NCBI GenBank assembly: GCA_038528385.1
Contig: JBCBET010000001.1
Coordinates: 744,001-808,000 of the forward strand
Source: Shimia_B sp038528385
GTDB lineage: Bacteria; Pseudomonadota; Alphaproteobacteria; Rhodobacterales; Rhodobacteraceae
Direction: 5' to 3'
Length of the DNA stretch: 64,000 nt
Shown: positions 1 through 8,418 of the stretch, in pieces
Layout of the letters: each line of letters starts with the position of its first letter
Numbering within the stretch: position 1 is the stretch's first letter
Position numbers and translations under genes: made by a program
Notes under the pieces: model-generated
Seen by the model: only the letters and a program-made list of their open reading frames with translations
Databases searched by the model: none
Told to the model about the DNA's origin: nothing

Positions 1-1
1 T

Positions 2-754
2 GCCCTGCATTGGTTGGGTCGCAAATTGGCCGCATGGCAGGTCACGACAGCCTATCCAATTGCCATGCAAATCGGGCGTTCCGATCTGGACAGCGCAGAA
101 CGGCGGGAGCTGTCGGAGTTGATCTATTCCTACCTCGTTCGCCGCGCGGTATGCGGACTTACGACCAAGAACCTGAACAAGCTCTTCCAATCGCTCAGCG
201 CGGAGTTTCAGGAACACGGGCCATCCAAGGAAGTCTTTGCGGATTTCTTTTCAGAGCGGGATGGCGACAGCAGCAGGTTCCCAGATGACAGAGAGTTGCG
301 GCGCGGCATCCTGACTGGCAATGCATACGCAATCTCTCCGCGCACACGTTTGGTCGATATTCTATGGGAACTAGAAGTGGCGAGCCGGACTAAGCTTTCG
401 GAAAGTGGTGACCGACCAGACGGTCTTTGGGTCGAACACGTCATGCCTCAGACTTGGGGCGATGATTGGCCGTTGCCCGATGGGTCAACTGCTGACCCGA
501 GTTCGATGGACCAACAAACCGTTGCAAGAAATGCGAAGTTGCACACTCTGGGCAACCTCACTTTGCTTTCCAGCGGCGCTAACATCTCGTCTGGAAACAA
601 GAGCTTCAAAATGAAGAAAAAGAAGTTCGCGGAACACTCTGGCTTATTTCTGAACAAGTGGTTTGCAATCCGCGACCGTTGGACGGAAGACGAGATCGAA
701 GAACGCGGCGCGGCGTTAGCGACTCTCGCGTTGGAGGTTTGGCAGCCTCTTTGA
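2..754 (+). CDS. GmrSD-type nuclease, DUF1524 C-terminal part (5' end outside window)
   Basis: The reading frame is open from the first bases of the window, so the gene begins upstream; the TTG at 14 is only an in-frame codon, not a credible start. What is visible is about 250 residues. Counted from that TTG, EHVMP (about 141-145), LHTLGNLTLL (about 176-185) and N-x4-N-x2-F (about 190-198) match the HNH-like DUF1524 domain that follows a DUF262 ParB-like NTPase domain in GmrS/GmrD type IV restriction proteins. That family cleaves modified phage DNA. The DUF262 half would lie off the window, so this could instead be a stand-alone DUF1524 protein. It sits next to an integrase, fitting a defence gene carried on an island. 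Confidence 0.75.
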   Translation, partial: ALHWLGRKLAAWQVTTAYPIAMQIGRSDLDSAERRELSELIYSYLVRRAVCGLTTKNLNKLFQSLSAEFQEHGPSKEVFADFFSERDGDSSRFPDDRELRRGILTGNAYAISPRTRLVDILWELEVASRTKLSESGDRPDGLWVEHVMPQTWGDDWPLPDGSTADPSSMDQQTVARNAKLHTLGNLTLLSSGANISSGNKSFKMKKKKFAEHSGLFLNKWFAIRDRWTEDEIEERGAALATLALEVWQPL

Positions 755-879
755 CCAAGCGATCCGAAAACCTGGGCTTCGCTTCGGGTCCTTCCATGCG
801 ATTTTGAACCGACGCGGAGGGCGCGGAGCGCGCCAAGACACGATTCTGGGCCAACGCCATAGGTGCGGAGAACGCAGGA

Positions 880-2121
880 TTAACCTCTGCTAAACAGCTT
901 CATAGGATCATCTGGCGTCGGTGAACCTGATAAATCGTCCAACGTGTCTGACCAAGCTTGCATCATTCCTTTTCGACCTTCGAGATACTTAGCCCGATTG
1001 TAGGCGCTACGTACTTTGTTGCCTTCGACATGCGCGAGCTGCCGTTCTATCCAGTCGGAGTTGAAGTCGTCCTCGTTCAACAGCGTGGATGCTGTGGTCC
1101 GAAAGCCGTGTGCGGTCATTTGCTCCTTCGTAAACCCCATCGTCCGCAAAGCCGCATTGAAGGTATTCTCCGAAAGTGGGCGGTCCTTTCGAGTAAGCGA
1201 ACCAACGATCAAATCCCGTCCTCCAGTAACCAGCTTTGCTGCCTTCAAGATCGAAAGGACTTGGGACGAAAGCGGCACTATGTGGTCGCGGTTCGATTTC
1301 ATCCGTTCAGCGGGGATAATGATCTCCTTTCGCTCCCAATCAACATCCGACCAACGGGCATGTCGGACCTCACCAGGACGCAGAAACGTGTACGCCAGAA
1401 GAAGAAGGCCCAATTTGGTAACGGCGCTCCCAGTGTAACTCCGTATCGTTCGAATGAGGCCCCCAACCTCTTTGCGATTTGTGATCGAAGGGTGGTTCTT
1501 GTGGTCGTGGTCCTTGGTGTTGAACCCGGAGCGGAGGCATTTAACTGGGTTGCGATCTGCATATTCAAACACGATAGCGTAATCGTAGAGAGAGTCGCAA
1601 AGAGACCGCAAACGGGCTGCGCTGTGGAGACTCCCGGCTTCTGCGAGAGTTTCCAGAACGGTACGGAAATCGGCAGTAGTCAGGTCTTTCACTGGGCGAT
1701 GCCCGAAGGCTTCGATGGTAAAGTCAAACAACCAGCGGTTCTTGGTGATTGTCGCCTCTTTGGCACCGTCCCTTTGCTTTTTGGCAAGGAACTTCTCGAC
1801 CACGAACGACCAAGTGATCGCAGTCGTAGACTCGGCTCTGGATTTGACCTCTTTGCGCGCCTCCATCGGATCAACGCCCTCCGCAAGGCTTCGCTTTGCT
1901 TCACGGTGCAACTCACGCGCGCGATCAAGATCGATCACAGGCCAAGCACCAAGACTCATGGTCTTGTACCTACCGTTGAACCGGTAGTTGTACTGCCAGA
2001 GCTTCGAACCGTTCTCCCGCAAGACCAGAGAAAGACCACCGCCGTCGGCGACTTTCTTGGGAGCATTTGTGTCGAACTTGAGCTTCCGGATTTTTGGCTC
2101 AGAGAGTTTGTTGATTGCCAT
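880..2121 (-). CDS. Tyrosine integrase, P4/DUF4102 type
   Basis: A 413-residue site-specific recombinase. The N-terminus (about 1-90) has the arm-DNA-binding DUF4102 look (DGGGLSLVLRENGSKLW, SLGAWPVIDLDRAR). The C-terminal catalytic domain shows the full set: R248 in LRPGE, K275, H338-x2-R341 in HGFR, H364 and the nucleophile Y374. The frame is open 165 bases further upstream, but the ATG at 2121 gives the expected family N-terminus and has AAAGGA about 12 bases in front. It lies 240 bases from the 3' end of tRNA-Phe and points away from it, the usual arrangement for an island integrated into a tRNA gene. All catalytic residues are present, so it may be active. Confidence 0.93.
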   Translation of the reverse strand: MAINKLSEPKIRKLKFDTNAPKKVADGGGLSLVLRENGSKLWQYNYRFNGRYKTMSLGAWPVIDLDRARELHREAKRSLAEGVDPMEARKEVKSRAESTTAITWSFVVEKFLAKKQRDGAKEATITKNRWLFDFTIEAFGHRPVKDLTTADFRTVLETLAEAGSLHSAARLRSLCDSLYDYAIVFEYADRNPVKCLRSGFNTKDHDHKNHPSITNRKEVGGLIRTIRSYTGSAVTKLGLLLLAYTFLRPGEVRHARWSDVDWERKEIIIPAERMKSNRDHIVPLSSQVLSILKAAKLVTGGRDLIVGSLTRKDRPLSENTFNAALRTMGFTKEQMTAHGFRTTASTLLNEDDFNSDWIERQLAHVEGNKVRSAYNRAKYLEGRKGMMQAWSDTLDDLSGSPTPDDPMKLFSRG

Positions 2122-2363
2122 AGTGGGTCTAGTCCTTTGGTTCGCTCGAACCGGACCAGGAGCGCCAATTTGGGCCGCGTCGATACCAACACCAGAGGGC
2201 GATACCAACATCAAAACCAACAGACGCTTCCGGCAATCCGGCCCAAAGCTTGGGTTGAAGCCATGAGGGAACCGAAATGTTGGCAAAAAACACTTAATGG
2301 ACAGTACGCTACCCGTTGCGTGTCGCGCTATGACCCGCCCTGTCAGTCTGTGTCGCGATGTGA

Positions 2364-2390
2364 TGGTGCCCGGGGGCGGAATCGAACCAC
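2364..2390 (-). other. Candidate integrase attachment site (3' end of tRNA-Phe)
   Basis: DUF4102-type integrases commonly recombine at the 3' end of a tRNA gene. Here the T-arm and acceptor 3' strand of an intact tRNA-Phe face the integrase. The exact core cannot be seen because the partner repeat would lie left of the window. The boundaries given cover the T-loop to CCA and are an inference. Confidence 0.35.
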
Positions 2391-2438
2391 CGACACGAGG
2401 ATTTTCAATCCACTGCTCTACCCCTGAGCTACCCGGGC
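2364..2438 (-). tRNA. tRNA-Phe (GAA)
   Basis: Read on the minus strand it begins GCCCGGG and ends CCCGGGC, discriminator A and an encoded CCA. The D-arm (TAGCTCAGGGGTAGAGCA), an anticodon loop TTGAAAA with anticodon GAA, and the T-loop TTCGATT are all present. The anticodon stem has one T-T mismatch. The gene is complete even though an island abuts its 3' end, as expected when the integrating element restores the tRNA. Confidence 0.97.
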
Positions 2439-2568
2439 ACGGGGACCGATATCCGGTCGGGTCCGCACCGATTAAAAGACGGGGCCCAAGGTGTCTAGGG
2501 GCAAAACTTCCAATGTGTCACCGGCGGGGCCGGTGTGCGGGGGCCCATACTCGACGGGCTCGGGAAGC

Positions 2569-2760
2569 TCAGTGCCGTCGGGAAGGCCCGGCTTCGGTGG
2601 AGCCGTCTTCCTCAGGCTCAGGGCCGGCCTCGCCATCGCGGCCCTCGACCACGTAGTGACCGCCCATCCAGCGCGCGAGGTCGATGTCGGCGCAACGCCG
2701 CGAACAGAAGGGACGCCAGTCCCGTGAAGTCTCGGATGCGCAGATCGGGCAGCGTGCCAT
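2569..2760 (-). CDS. yacG: DNA gyrase inhibitor YacG (zinc-ribbon protein)
   Basis: A 63-residue zinc-binding protein. C4-x2-C7 and C19-x3-C23 (FCSRRC) followed by ADIDLARW are diagnostic of YacG, which in E. coli binds GyrB and inhibits gyrase. The acidic tail after residue 40 is poorly conserved. The start has AAGGAG about 7 bases upstream, and the gene lies 11 bases after the rng stop, so it is the last gene of the infA-maf-rng-yacG operon. It ends about 130 bases short of tRNA-Phe. Confidence 0.9.
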   Translation of the reverse strand: MARCPICASETSRDWRPFCSRRCADIDLARWMGGHYVVEGRDGEAGPEPEEDGSTEAGPSRRH

Positions 2761-2771
2761 GCCGGGTCTCC

Positions 2772-3788
2772 TTAGCCGCGCGTGAGCGCCGCGCGCTCGC
2801 GTTTCCGTTTGAGTTCCATGTGCCCGAGCGGCGTCCAGCCGATGACCTCAGTCTCCACGCTGTCCGCACGAAACCCGGCCCGGAGGGCCGTTTCCACCTG
2901 CGCCCTGTCGCGCTTGGACAGGGGCGCGAAGTCCACCGTCACCTGCCCCCCCACCCCGCGCAGGCGAAGCTGACGGGGAAGTTCCCGGGCCGCTGCCAAG
3001 TTGGCCTTGAGCGCCGAGGCGGAACCGATGTCCCGTCCGGTATCCACATCGACGGCGGTCAGCGCGCGGGTGGGCTCGATGATCATTCGGTGGGGACCAA
3101 GGGGAACCACGGGCGAAAAGAGCGTGTCCATGGCCTCAAGCACGCCGGTTTCGGCAAACGATCCCGCCTGCGTTTCGATCTGCGCGGGCGCGGTCCACTC
3201 CTTCCAGGCGTTGAGATGCGGTCCATCCCCTTCGAGAACGAGGCCGTCCGCCCCCTGCGCGGTGGCGTCCTCGCAGGCGGAGCGCATGGCGGCAATGTCC
3301 TCGAGGATGTCGTCGTCGTCCGCGTCCGCCGCGGCACTGCGCAGGATCAGCCCGAGCCTGTCTGGCGTGCCCTCCATCGCCGCGACGGCCAGGCCCATCA
3401 ATGCGTCCCTGCGGTCCTCGTCCCGGATCGCGCGCGACACGTTGAGCCCTCCCGCCTCCGGCGTCACGATGGCGTAGCGGCTTTTGAAGATGAGGCGAGT
3501 CGTGACCGGTGGGGCTTTTCCCGGCTCGGCGAAGCCCGATACCTGCACGAGCAGCCGCTCGCCGGGCGTGAGCCCCTTGGCGCGGCGCAAGAACCCCTCG
3601 CCGCCGTCCCAGGTGACCATGGCGCCCCCGAGCCCCTTCATGGGGCGCTCCACACGGGCCGCGAATATCGTGCCGAGCCGGGGCGCATCCACCGGATCCA
3701 CCAGCAGATCTTCGAGACGGCCATCCACCATCAACGCAGCTGCCTCACGGCCCTCCCAATGATCCAGAGCGACGAGGCGGCCCTTCAT
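2772..3788 (-). CDS. rng: Ribonuclease E/G family protein, short form
   Basis: 338 residues, clearly shorter than E. coli RNase G (about 490). It keeps the catalytic core: AVDVDTGR around 245-252 and VDF around 285-287 supply the two metal-binding aspartates, with RQLRLRGVGG between them. It lacks the CPxCxGxG zinc-link and anything after the small domain, ending in a basic KRKRERAAL tail. Expected role is endonucleolytic processing of rRNA or mRNA. The ATG overlaps the maf stop as ATGA, so the two are probably translationally coupled. A longer upstream open frame is an overlap with maf and was not used. Confidence 0.85.
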   Translation of the reverse strand: MKGRLVALDHWEGREAAALMVDGRLEDLLVDPVDAPRLGTIFAARVERPMKGLGGAMVTWDGGEGFLRRAKGLTPGERLLVQVSGFAEPGKAPPVTTRLIFKSRYAIVTPEAGGLNVSRAIRDEDRRDALMGLAVAAMEGTPDRLGLILRSAAADADDDDILEDIAAMRSACEDATAQGADGLVLEGDGPHLNAWKEWTAPAQIETQAGSFAETGVLEAMDTLFSPVVPLGPHRMIIEPTRALTAVDVDTGRDIGSASALKANLAAARELPRQLRLRGVGGQVTVDFAPLSKRDRAQVETALRAGFRADSVETEVIGWTPLGHMELKRKRERAALTRG

Positions 3789-4420
3789 GCCACGTCCAGC
3801 ACGGGAACGCCGGCGGCGCGGAGAAGATGGGCCGTTTCCACCAAAGGCAGCCCCATGATCGCAGCATACGATCCCGAGATGAACGGGATGAAGGCTCCCG
3901 CGGGGCCCTGAATGCCATAGGCGCCGGCCTTGCCCTCCCAGTCGCCGGTGGCAAGGTAGGCATCTATTTCGCGCGCGGAGAGCCGCTTCATGCGGACCTG
4001 GCTCACCGCGTCGCGAAGCCAGAGCTGCTCGCGCGTCTTGACCGCCACCGCCGTGATGACCTGGTGTCGACGCCCGCTGAGCTTTTCGAGGAAGGTGCGC
4101 GCTTCTGCGGCGTCCTCTGCCTTGCCTAGGATGCGCCGCCCGAGGGCCACGGTGGTGTCCGCGCAAAGAATGACCTCGCCCTGAGCGGCGACCAGCGCTT
4201 CGGCCTTGAGGCGTGTGACGCGGGCGCAGTAGGCGCGCGGCATTTCACCGGGCTGCGGAGTCTCGTCGACGTCAGGCGTCCGGATAGCGGTGGGGGACAG
4301 GCCCAACACCCCGAGCAATTCCTTGCGGCGCGGTGACCCGGAGCCGAGCACGAGGCTGGGGATACGATCAGACAATGTGGCCGATGCAGTTGGGACAGGA
4401 CCTACAAATCCGGTATCCAC
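3785..4420 (-). CDS. maf: Maf-like nucleotide pyrophosphatase
   Basis: A Maf/HAM1-fold nucleoside triphosphate pyrophosphatase, thought to hydrolyse non-canonical or modified nucleotides. The signature LGSGSPRRKELL is near the N-terminus, DVDET follows, and ADTTV supplies the catalytic aspartate; YGIQGPAGAF is the C-terminal family motif. Two starts are possible: GTG at 4420, with GGAG about 8 bases upstream, or TTG at 4375, which gives the shorter N-terminus usual for the family. The longer form is listed. Second gene of the infA operon; its stop overlaps the rng start. Confidence 0.88.
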   Translation of the reverse strand: MDTGFVGPVPTASATLSDRIPSLVLGSGSPRRKELLGVLGLSPTAIRTPDVDETPQPGEMPRAYCARVTRLKAEALVAAQGEVILCADTTVALGRRILGKAEDAAEARTFLEKLSGRRHQVITAVAVKTREQLWLRDAVSQVRMKRLSAREIDAYLATGDWEGKAGAYGIQGPAGAFIPFISGSYAAIMGLPLVETAHLLRAAGVPVLDVA

Positions 4421-4455
4421 GAAGCGCTCCGCCCGGGGAACGAGACATGCCGGCG

Positions 4456-4674
4456 CTATTTGAACCGGTAGTTGATACGACCCTTCGAGAGGTCATAGGG
4501 CGTCATCTCTACCTGCACCTTGTCGCCGGTCAGCACCCGAATGCGGTTCTTGCGCATTTTGCCTGCCATCGTGGCGACGATCTCATGGCCGTTCTCCAGC
4601 TCGACCCTGAATGTCGCGTTCGGCAAGAGTTCCTTAACGACACCGGGAAATTCGAGCGGTTCTTCCTTGGCCAT
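4456..4674 (-). CDS. infA: Translation initiation factor IF-1
   Basis: A 72-residue OB-fold protein that binds the ribosomal A site with IF-2 and IF-3. The sequence MAKEEPLEFPGVV to the end at YDLSKGRINYRFK is near-canonical IF-1. AAGGAG stands 5 bases before the ATG at 4674. A GTG two codons upstream (4680) is in frame but overlaps the Shine-Dalgarno sequence, so the ATG is chosen. First gene of the infA-maf-rng-yacG group. Confidence 0.97.
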   Translation of the reverse strand: MAKEEPLEFPGVVKELLPNATFRVELENGHEIVATMAGKMRKNRIRVLTGDKVQVEMTPYDLSKGRINYRFK

Positions 4675-4753
4675 GGTCACTCCTTGATGAATGCCCGGGA
4701 TAGAGCCAGGCGTGGCACGATATGCGGCGGCTCTGGCTGGTTTTCAAGGGAAT

Positions 4754-5617
4754 TCAGCGCAGCGTGACCCGGCGTATCGACGTCCTGGCGCTTTGCTCGG
4801 ACCAAAGGGCGTGGTTGTGCTGGGCCCCGTCGCGGCGCACCCGGGCAATGGCGGTGTCGTCGATTTCGGCGCGGGCCCAGCCCGGGCGATCGAAATCGCT
4901 CTGCGCGATCACACCATCCTCCGGGAACCCGGTATCGGGCGGGCCGTAGATGGCCGCGGCCCCTATGTTGAGATCGACCGCCGGGCACCAGGGCGCGGCG
5001 CCCACGGTGGGGGCCTGCACGGTGACGCACTGGTTTTCGAGAGCACGGGCCATGGCCCCCACGCGGACCCGGTGCCACCCCTGTCGGCTGTCGGTGCACG
5101 AGGGAACGAGGAGGATCTCGGCGCCGCTCTCCACCACGGCCCGCGCGAGGATCGGGAATTCAGCGTCAAAACAGACAAGGACCCCGATCGCGCCGAGCGC
5201 AGTCTCCGCGACCACGAGGGGTGCCCCCGGCGATATGCCCCAGACGTCGCGCTCGAAACGGGTCATGATCTGCTTTTCGTGCGCCGAGCACCGCCCGTTC
5301 GGCGCAAAAAGGCGCGCACGGTTCACAGCCGCGTTTCTAGTCCTGACAGGAGCCGATGCCGCGAGGATGTGGGTGTCGTACTTGGAGGCGAGCGTGGCAT
5401 GGAGAGTATCGGCCTCGGCCAGAAGTTCGGTCACACCGTCGATGGAGCGGTGCAGGTCGCCCGCCGCACCCACGATCGCGGCAAGCTCCATGGCGCCGTA
5501 TTCCGGAAAGACGACGAGGTCCGCCCGCGCATCCGCCACCCAACCCTCGATCTTTTCGCTGTAGGCCTCGAAGCTTGTCAGCTGGTCGAGCGGATAGGCC
5601 GCGGCGGCAACCCTCAC
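4754..5617 (-). CDS. Carbon-nitrogen hydrolase (nitrilase superfamily)
   Basis: 287 residues with the complete nitrilase-superfamily triad: E39 in FPEYGA, K115 in EKQIM and C149 in VCFDAEFP. The family hydrolyses amides or nitriles, or condenses amines with carboxylates; the substrate is not readable from the sequence. The GTG start at 5617 overlaps the stop of the upstream GNAT gene as GTGA, so the two are coupled. Together with the divergent amidoligase/amidotransferase pair it forms a block of amide-bond chemistry between the LMW-phosphatase gene and infA, where this family's conserved cluster normally has no extra genes. Confidence 0.88.
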   Translation of the reverse strand: MRVAAAAYPLDQLTSFEAYSEKIEGWVADARADLVVFPEYGAMELAAIVGAAGDLHRSIDGVTELLAEADTLHATLASKYDTHILAASAPVRTRNAAVNRARLFAPNGRCSAHEKQIMTRFERDVWGISPGAPLVVAETALGAIGVLVCFDAEFPILARAVVESGAEILLVPSCTDSRQGWHRVRVGAMARALENQCVTVQAPTVGAAPWCPAVDLNIGAAAIYGPPDTGFPEDGVIAQSDFDRPGWARAEIDDTAIARVRRDGAQHNHALWSEQSARTSIRRVTLR

Positions 5618-6222
5618 AGGCGCCTCCCCCACAGCTGCAAGGCCTTCTCCGTTTCCGCGGCCATCCCCACATCCTTCCATGAAAACTTCGCCACCGCCCC
5701 GCTGATCTTGGTGTATCCCCGTTTGGCCCAGAACGCATCGAGGGGACGATACGTGGCGGGGCGGGACGGATGCTCCGCTGGCCGCACAACGCTCGCGAAC
5801 ACCGACAGGGCGAACCCATTCTCGCGCGCTGCGGCCTCGCGGATATCGAAGAAGCGATGCCCAATCCCGAGACCCCGATACCCGCTCAAGAGCACGGATT
5901 CGGCGCAATAGAAGACCTGCTCGACCGGCCAGGCGGGCGGCAGCGCCGCGGCGAAGTCCTCGGCGTGGTCTGCCATCGGCGCCCCCGTGGACGCACCGAC
6001 CATCTCCTGCCCGTCCCAGACCGCGACGCAGAGCGCCCCTGCTTTGGTGTACGCCCGGAGGTAGCGCGCCTCGTAGGCCATGTCGCCGTCATAGAGATAG
6101 GGCCAGTCGCGGAAGACCGAGATGCGGAGCCGTGCCAGGGCCTCGAGATGGCTTTCGAGCCTCGCGGCGCGCAAGGTTTCGATGCGAAGGCCCTCGAAAC
6201 TCCGTGTACCGCGCGTCGCCAT
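5614..6222 (-). CDS. GNAT family N-acetyltransferase
   Basis: 202 residues. The segment VAVWDGQEMVGASTGAPM resembles GNAT motif D/A strands, and GYRGLGIGHRFFDIREAAARENG (about 113-135) is a motif-A acetyl-CoA-binding loop of the Q/RxxGxG/A type. AFWAKRGYTK near the C-terminus is the usual motif B. The substrate is unknown. It is coupled by a 4-base overlap to the nitrilase downstream, suggesting that both act on one nitrogen compound, and it is divergent from the amidoligase 73 bases away. Confidence 0.82.
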   Translation of the reverse strand: MATRGTRSFEGLRIETLRAARLESHLEALARLRISVFRDWPYLYDGDMAYEARYLRAYTKAGALCVAVWDGQEMVGASTGAPMADHAEDFAAALPPAWPVEQVFYCAESVLLSGYRGLGIGHRFFDIREAAARENGFALSVFASVVRPAEHPSRPATYRPLDAFWAKRGYTKISGAVAKFSWKDVGMAAETEKALQLWGRRL

Positions 6223-6295
6223 GGCGGGCTGCTACAGGGTGACACGGGTCCGTTCAAGAGATGCAACCTATGACGTAATTCTGCGTTCACGGGGC

Positions 6296-7255
6296 ATGCC
6301 CTTGTTAAGCGATCTTCCCCGAGACCGGTTTTTGCCGTTGCCCGAAGGCGCCGACCGTGCGTGCGGGTTCGAGATAGAATTCGGCGGCATCAACGTGGAC
6401 GACGCGGCCTGTGTCGCGCGTGACCTGCTTGGCGGGACCATAGACATGCGCGGCGTGACGGCCACCCTGAAGGATACCGACCTCGGCAGTATCGAGATCT
6501 ACCCGGACAGCGCGTTCGCCTCAAAGCTCGAATCCTACGGCCTCATGCCACTGGTCACTGGCGTCGTGCCTGTCGAACTGGTGACCGAGCCCCTCACCGA
6601 GGACCAGTTGACCCAATTCGACGCGCTCTGCACCGCGCTTGCGGCGGCCGGCGCCACCGGAACGCGCGAAGGGGTCTTTTTGGGCTATGGCCTCCATCTC
6701 AACATCGCCCTGACTTCGCGAAAGGCAGACGACATGGCGCGCATCGCCACCGCCTTCGCGCTCATGGACGATAGCTGGCGTGCGGCGGGGGCGGTGGACC
6801 TGTCGCGCCGCCTCACGCCCTTCGTGTCGCCCTTTCCAAGAAAGCTCGTCGATTGGCTGGTGGCGACGCCGGAGCCCGAGCTCGTGGAGCTGCGAAAGGC
6901 TGTCCTTCGGCATTCCGCCACGCGGAACCGGGCCCTCGATCTCTTGCCCGCGATTGCGGCGCTCAGCGATTGCGAGGAGCTCGTGCCCGGTGAGAAGTTG
7001 AAGCCGCGCCCTGCCTTCCACACGCGGCTCCCCGATGCGCGCTTGGGTGACGACCGGTGGTCGGTCGCCCTGGAGTGGAACCGCTGGGTGATGGTGGAGC
7101 ATGTCGCCAACCACACCCGTCTGATGCCCGCGTTGCGAAAGGCGTGGCAGCGGCACCGCGCGGACTGGTTCAAGTTCCGTGCCCAATGGCCGCGCACGTT
7201 CGAGCGTCTGGTGTCCCGTCACGCGCCCGAACTGCGCAAACTGGGGGCAGCATGA
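6296..7255 (+). CDS. Putative amidoligase (PF12224-type, glutamine-synthetase-like fold)
   Basis: 319 residues. GFEIEFGG (24-31) is the N-terminal acidic metal-binding strand of COOH-NH2 ligases, VELVTEPL (93-100) and GLHLNI (132-137) are the following conserved strands, and VALEWNRWVMVEHVANHTR ends the core. This family is predicted to form amide or peptide bonds between a carboxylate and an amine using ATP. The ATG overlaps nothing upstream; the stop overlaps the next gene's ATG as ATGA. Pairing with a class-I glutamine amidotransferase or gamma-glutamyl hydrolase is known for this ligase family. The actual product is unknown. Confidence 0.8.
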   Translation: MPLLSDLPRDRFLPLPEGADRACGFEIEFGGINVDDAACVARDLLGGTIDMRGVTATLKDTDLGSIEIYPDSAFASKLESYGLMPLVTGVVPVELVTEPLTEDQLTQFDALCTALAAAGATGTREGVFLGYGLHLNIALTSRKADDMARIATAFALMDDSWRAAGAVDLSRRLTPFVSPFPRKLVDWLVATPEPELVELRKAVLRHSATRNRALDLLPAIAALSDCEELVPGEKLKPRPAFHTRLPDARLGDDRWSVALEWNRWVMVEHVANHTRLMPALRKAWQRHRADWFKFRAQWPRTFERLVSRHAPELRKLGAA

Positions 7256-7962
7256 GCGCGCCTCCCACGATCGGCGTGACGGTCTCGCGGCGTTCCGGCT
7301 GGCGCATCTTCCCGCTTATCGCGTTCAATGTCTGGCTCGCCGGTGGCCGCGCTTTGCGTTGGCAAGCACCAGTCGAGCCGGATACGGAAAAGGTCCATGG
7401 CATCATCATCGGCGGCGGCGACGACATCGCGCCCGCTCTCTACGGCGCGCAGCCGCGCCTTGTCGCAAGGCTCGATCCCGCGCGCGACGCGCTCGAGCAG
7501 CGGATCGTAAGCGAGGCCTGGAAGCGCAACATCCCCCTCCTCGGCATCTGCCGGGGAAGCCAGATGCTGAACGTCGCCCTGGGCGGCACGCTGGATCAGG
7601 ATGCCTACACCACCTTCGGCACGAGGAACGTCAAAACGATCCTGCCGCGCAAGACCGTGACCATCGAGGAGGACACGCGTCTCGCTGACCTAGCCGGGCC
7701 GGAGCCCATGCGCGTGAACGCGCTGCATTCACAGGCGGTGGAGAAGCTCGGCCCCGGGCTTCGCATCGCGGCCCGCGGCCCGCGGGGCATGCCCCAAGCG
7801 ATCGAGCGGGAGCGTGACCCTTTCATGCTGGGTGTCCAATGGCACCCGGAGCATCTGTTCTATGCCCGCCGCCACCGCGCCCTCTTCCGCGCGCTTGTGG
7901 CAGCGGCTTCGGCCCACCGTGACAAGACCTCGCAACAAAAGGCCGTGGACGGTGTGGCCTAG
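7252..7962 (+). CDS. Class-I glutamine amidotransferase / gamma-glutamyl hydrolase (peptidase C26)
   Basis: 236 residues with the C26 layout: the GGGDDIAPALYG loop (54-64), the nucleophile C100 in GICRGSQ, and the H198/E200 pair in QWHPEH. Relatives such as PuuD remove gamma-glutamyl groups; others supply ammonia. It is translationally coupled (ATGA) to the amidoligase, so it probably removes or edits the product made by that ligase, or feeds it ammonia. Its 3' end overlaps the LMW-phosphatase gene by 4 bases on the other strand. Confidence 0.88.
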   Translation: MSAPPTIGVTVSRRSGWRIFPLIAFNVWLAGGRALRWQAPVEPDTEKVHGIIIGGGDDIAPALYGAQPRLVARLDPARDALEQRIVSEAWKRNIPLLGICRGSQMLNVALGGTLDQDAYTTFGTRNVKTILPRKTVTIEEDTRLADLAGPEPMRVNALHSQAVEKLGPGLRIAARGPRGMPQAIERERDPFMLGVQWHPEHLFYARRHRALFRALVAAASAHRDKTSQQKAVDGVA

Positions 7963-8417
7963 CCGTGGGTGGGCTGGCCCCATTTCGCCTGCAGCCGATC
8001 GGCGATCTGATCCCGCGCCTGGCGGTAACTCGCGAGCTTCGCCTCGCGGCCCTCGCCAAGCCCCGTGGGATCGAGAATAGGCCAGTATTCCACTGCAAGA
8101 TGGTAGAACCGCGTGAGCTCCAACGCTCGCCGCTGGCTCGCAGGGGACAGCGCGATAACGATGTCGAAAGAGCTGAGGTCGTCGCCCCACTCCTCCATCT
8201 CGTCGAAGCTCCGCGAGCGGTGCCGCGAGAGCTCCACCCCCAGCTCCTGGCAGACGGCGATGGAAAAGCCATCGATCTCCAGATCGTTGAAAACCCCCGC
8301 CGATTGGACATAGGCCTCCGTGCCGTAGAACTTCTTCATGAGGCCTTCGGCCATGGGCGAGCGGACCGCGTTGTGATCGCAGCAGAAGAGCACGGATTGC
8401 GGCAATGCCTCCGCCAC
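7959..8417 (-). CDS. Low-molecular-weight phosphotyrosine-phosphatase/ArsC-like protein
   Basis: 152 residues. The P-loop C13-x5-R19-S (CDHNAVRS) near the N-terminus followed by PMAEG, and the DPTG aspartate near residue 116, match the LMW-PTP/arsenate-reductase fold. It lies between UPF0262 and infA, the standard place for this gene in Rhodobacteraceae, where it is usually annotated as low-molecular-weight phosphatase. No extra arsenic genes are near, so arsenate reduction is not implied. It is separated by 1 base from the UPF0262 stop region, so the two are co-transcribed. Confidence 0.85.
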   Translation of the reverse strand: MAEALPQSVLFCCDHNAVRSPMAEGLMKKFYGTEAYVQSAGVFNDLEIDGFSIAVCQELGVELSRHRSRSFDEMEEWGDDLSSFDIVIALSPASQRRALELTRFYHLAVEYWPILDPTGLGEGREAKLASYRQARDQIADRLQAKWGQPTHG

Positions 8418-8418
8418 C

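Noticed and set aside
2122..2286. Extended integrase start at 2286
   Set aside because: The extra 55 residues are unlike any integrase N-terminus; the ATG at 2121 gives the DUF4102 start and has a ribosome-binding sequence.
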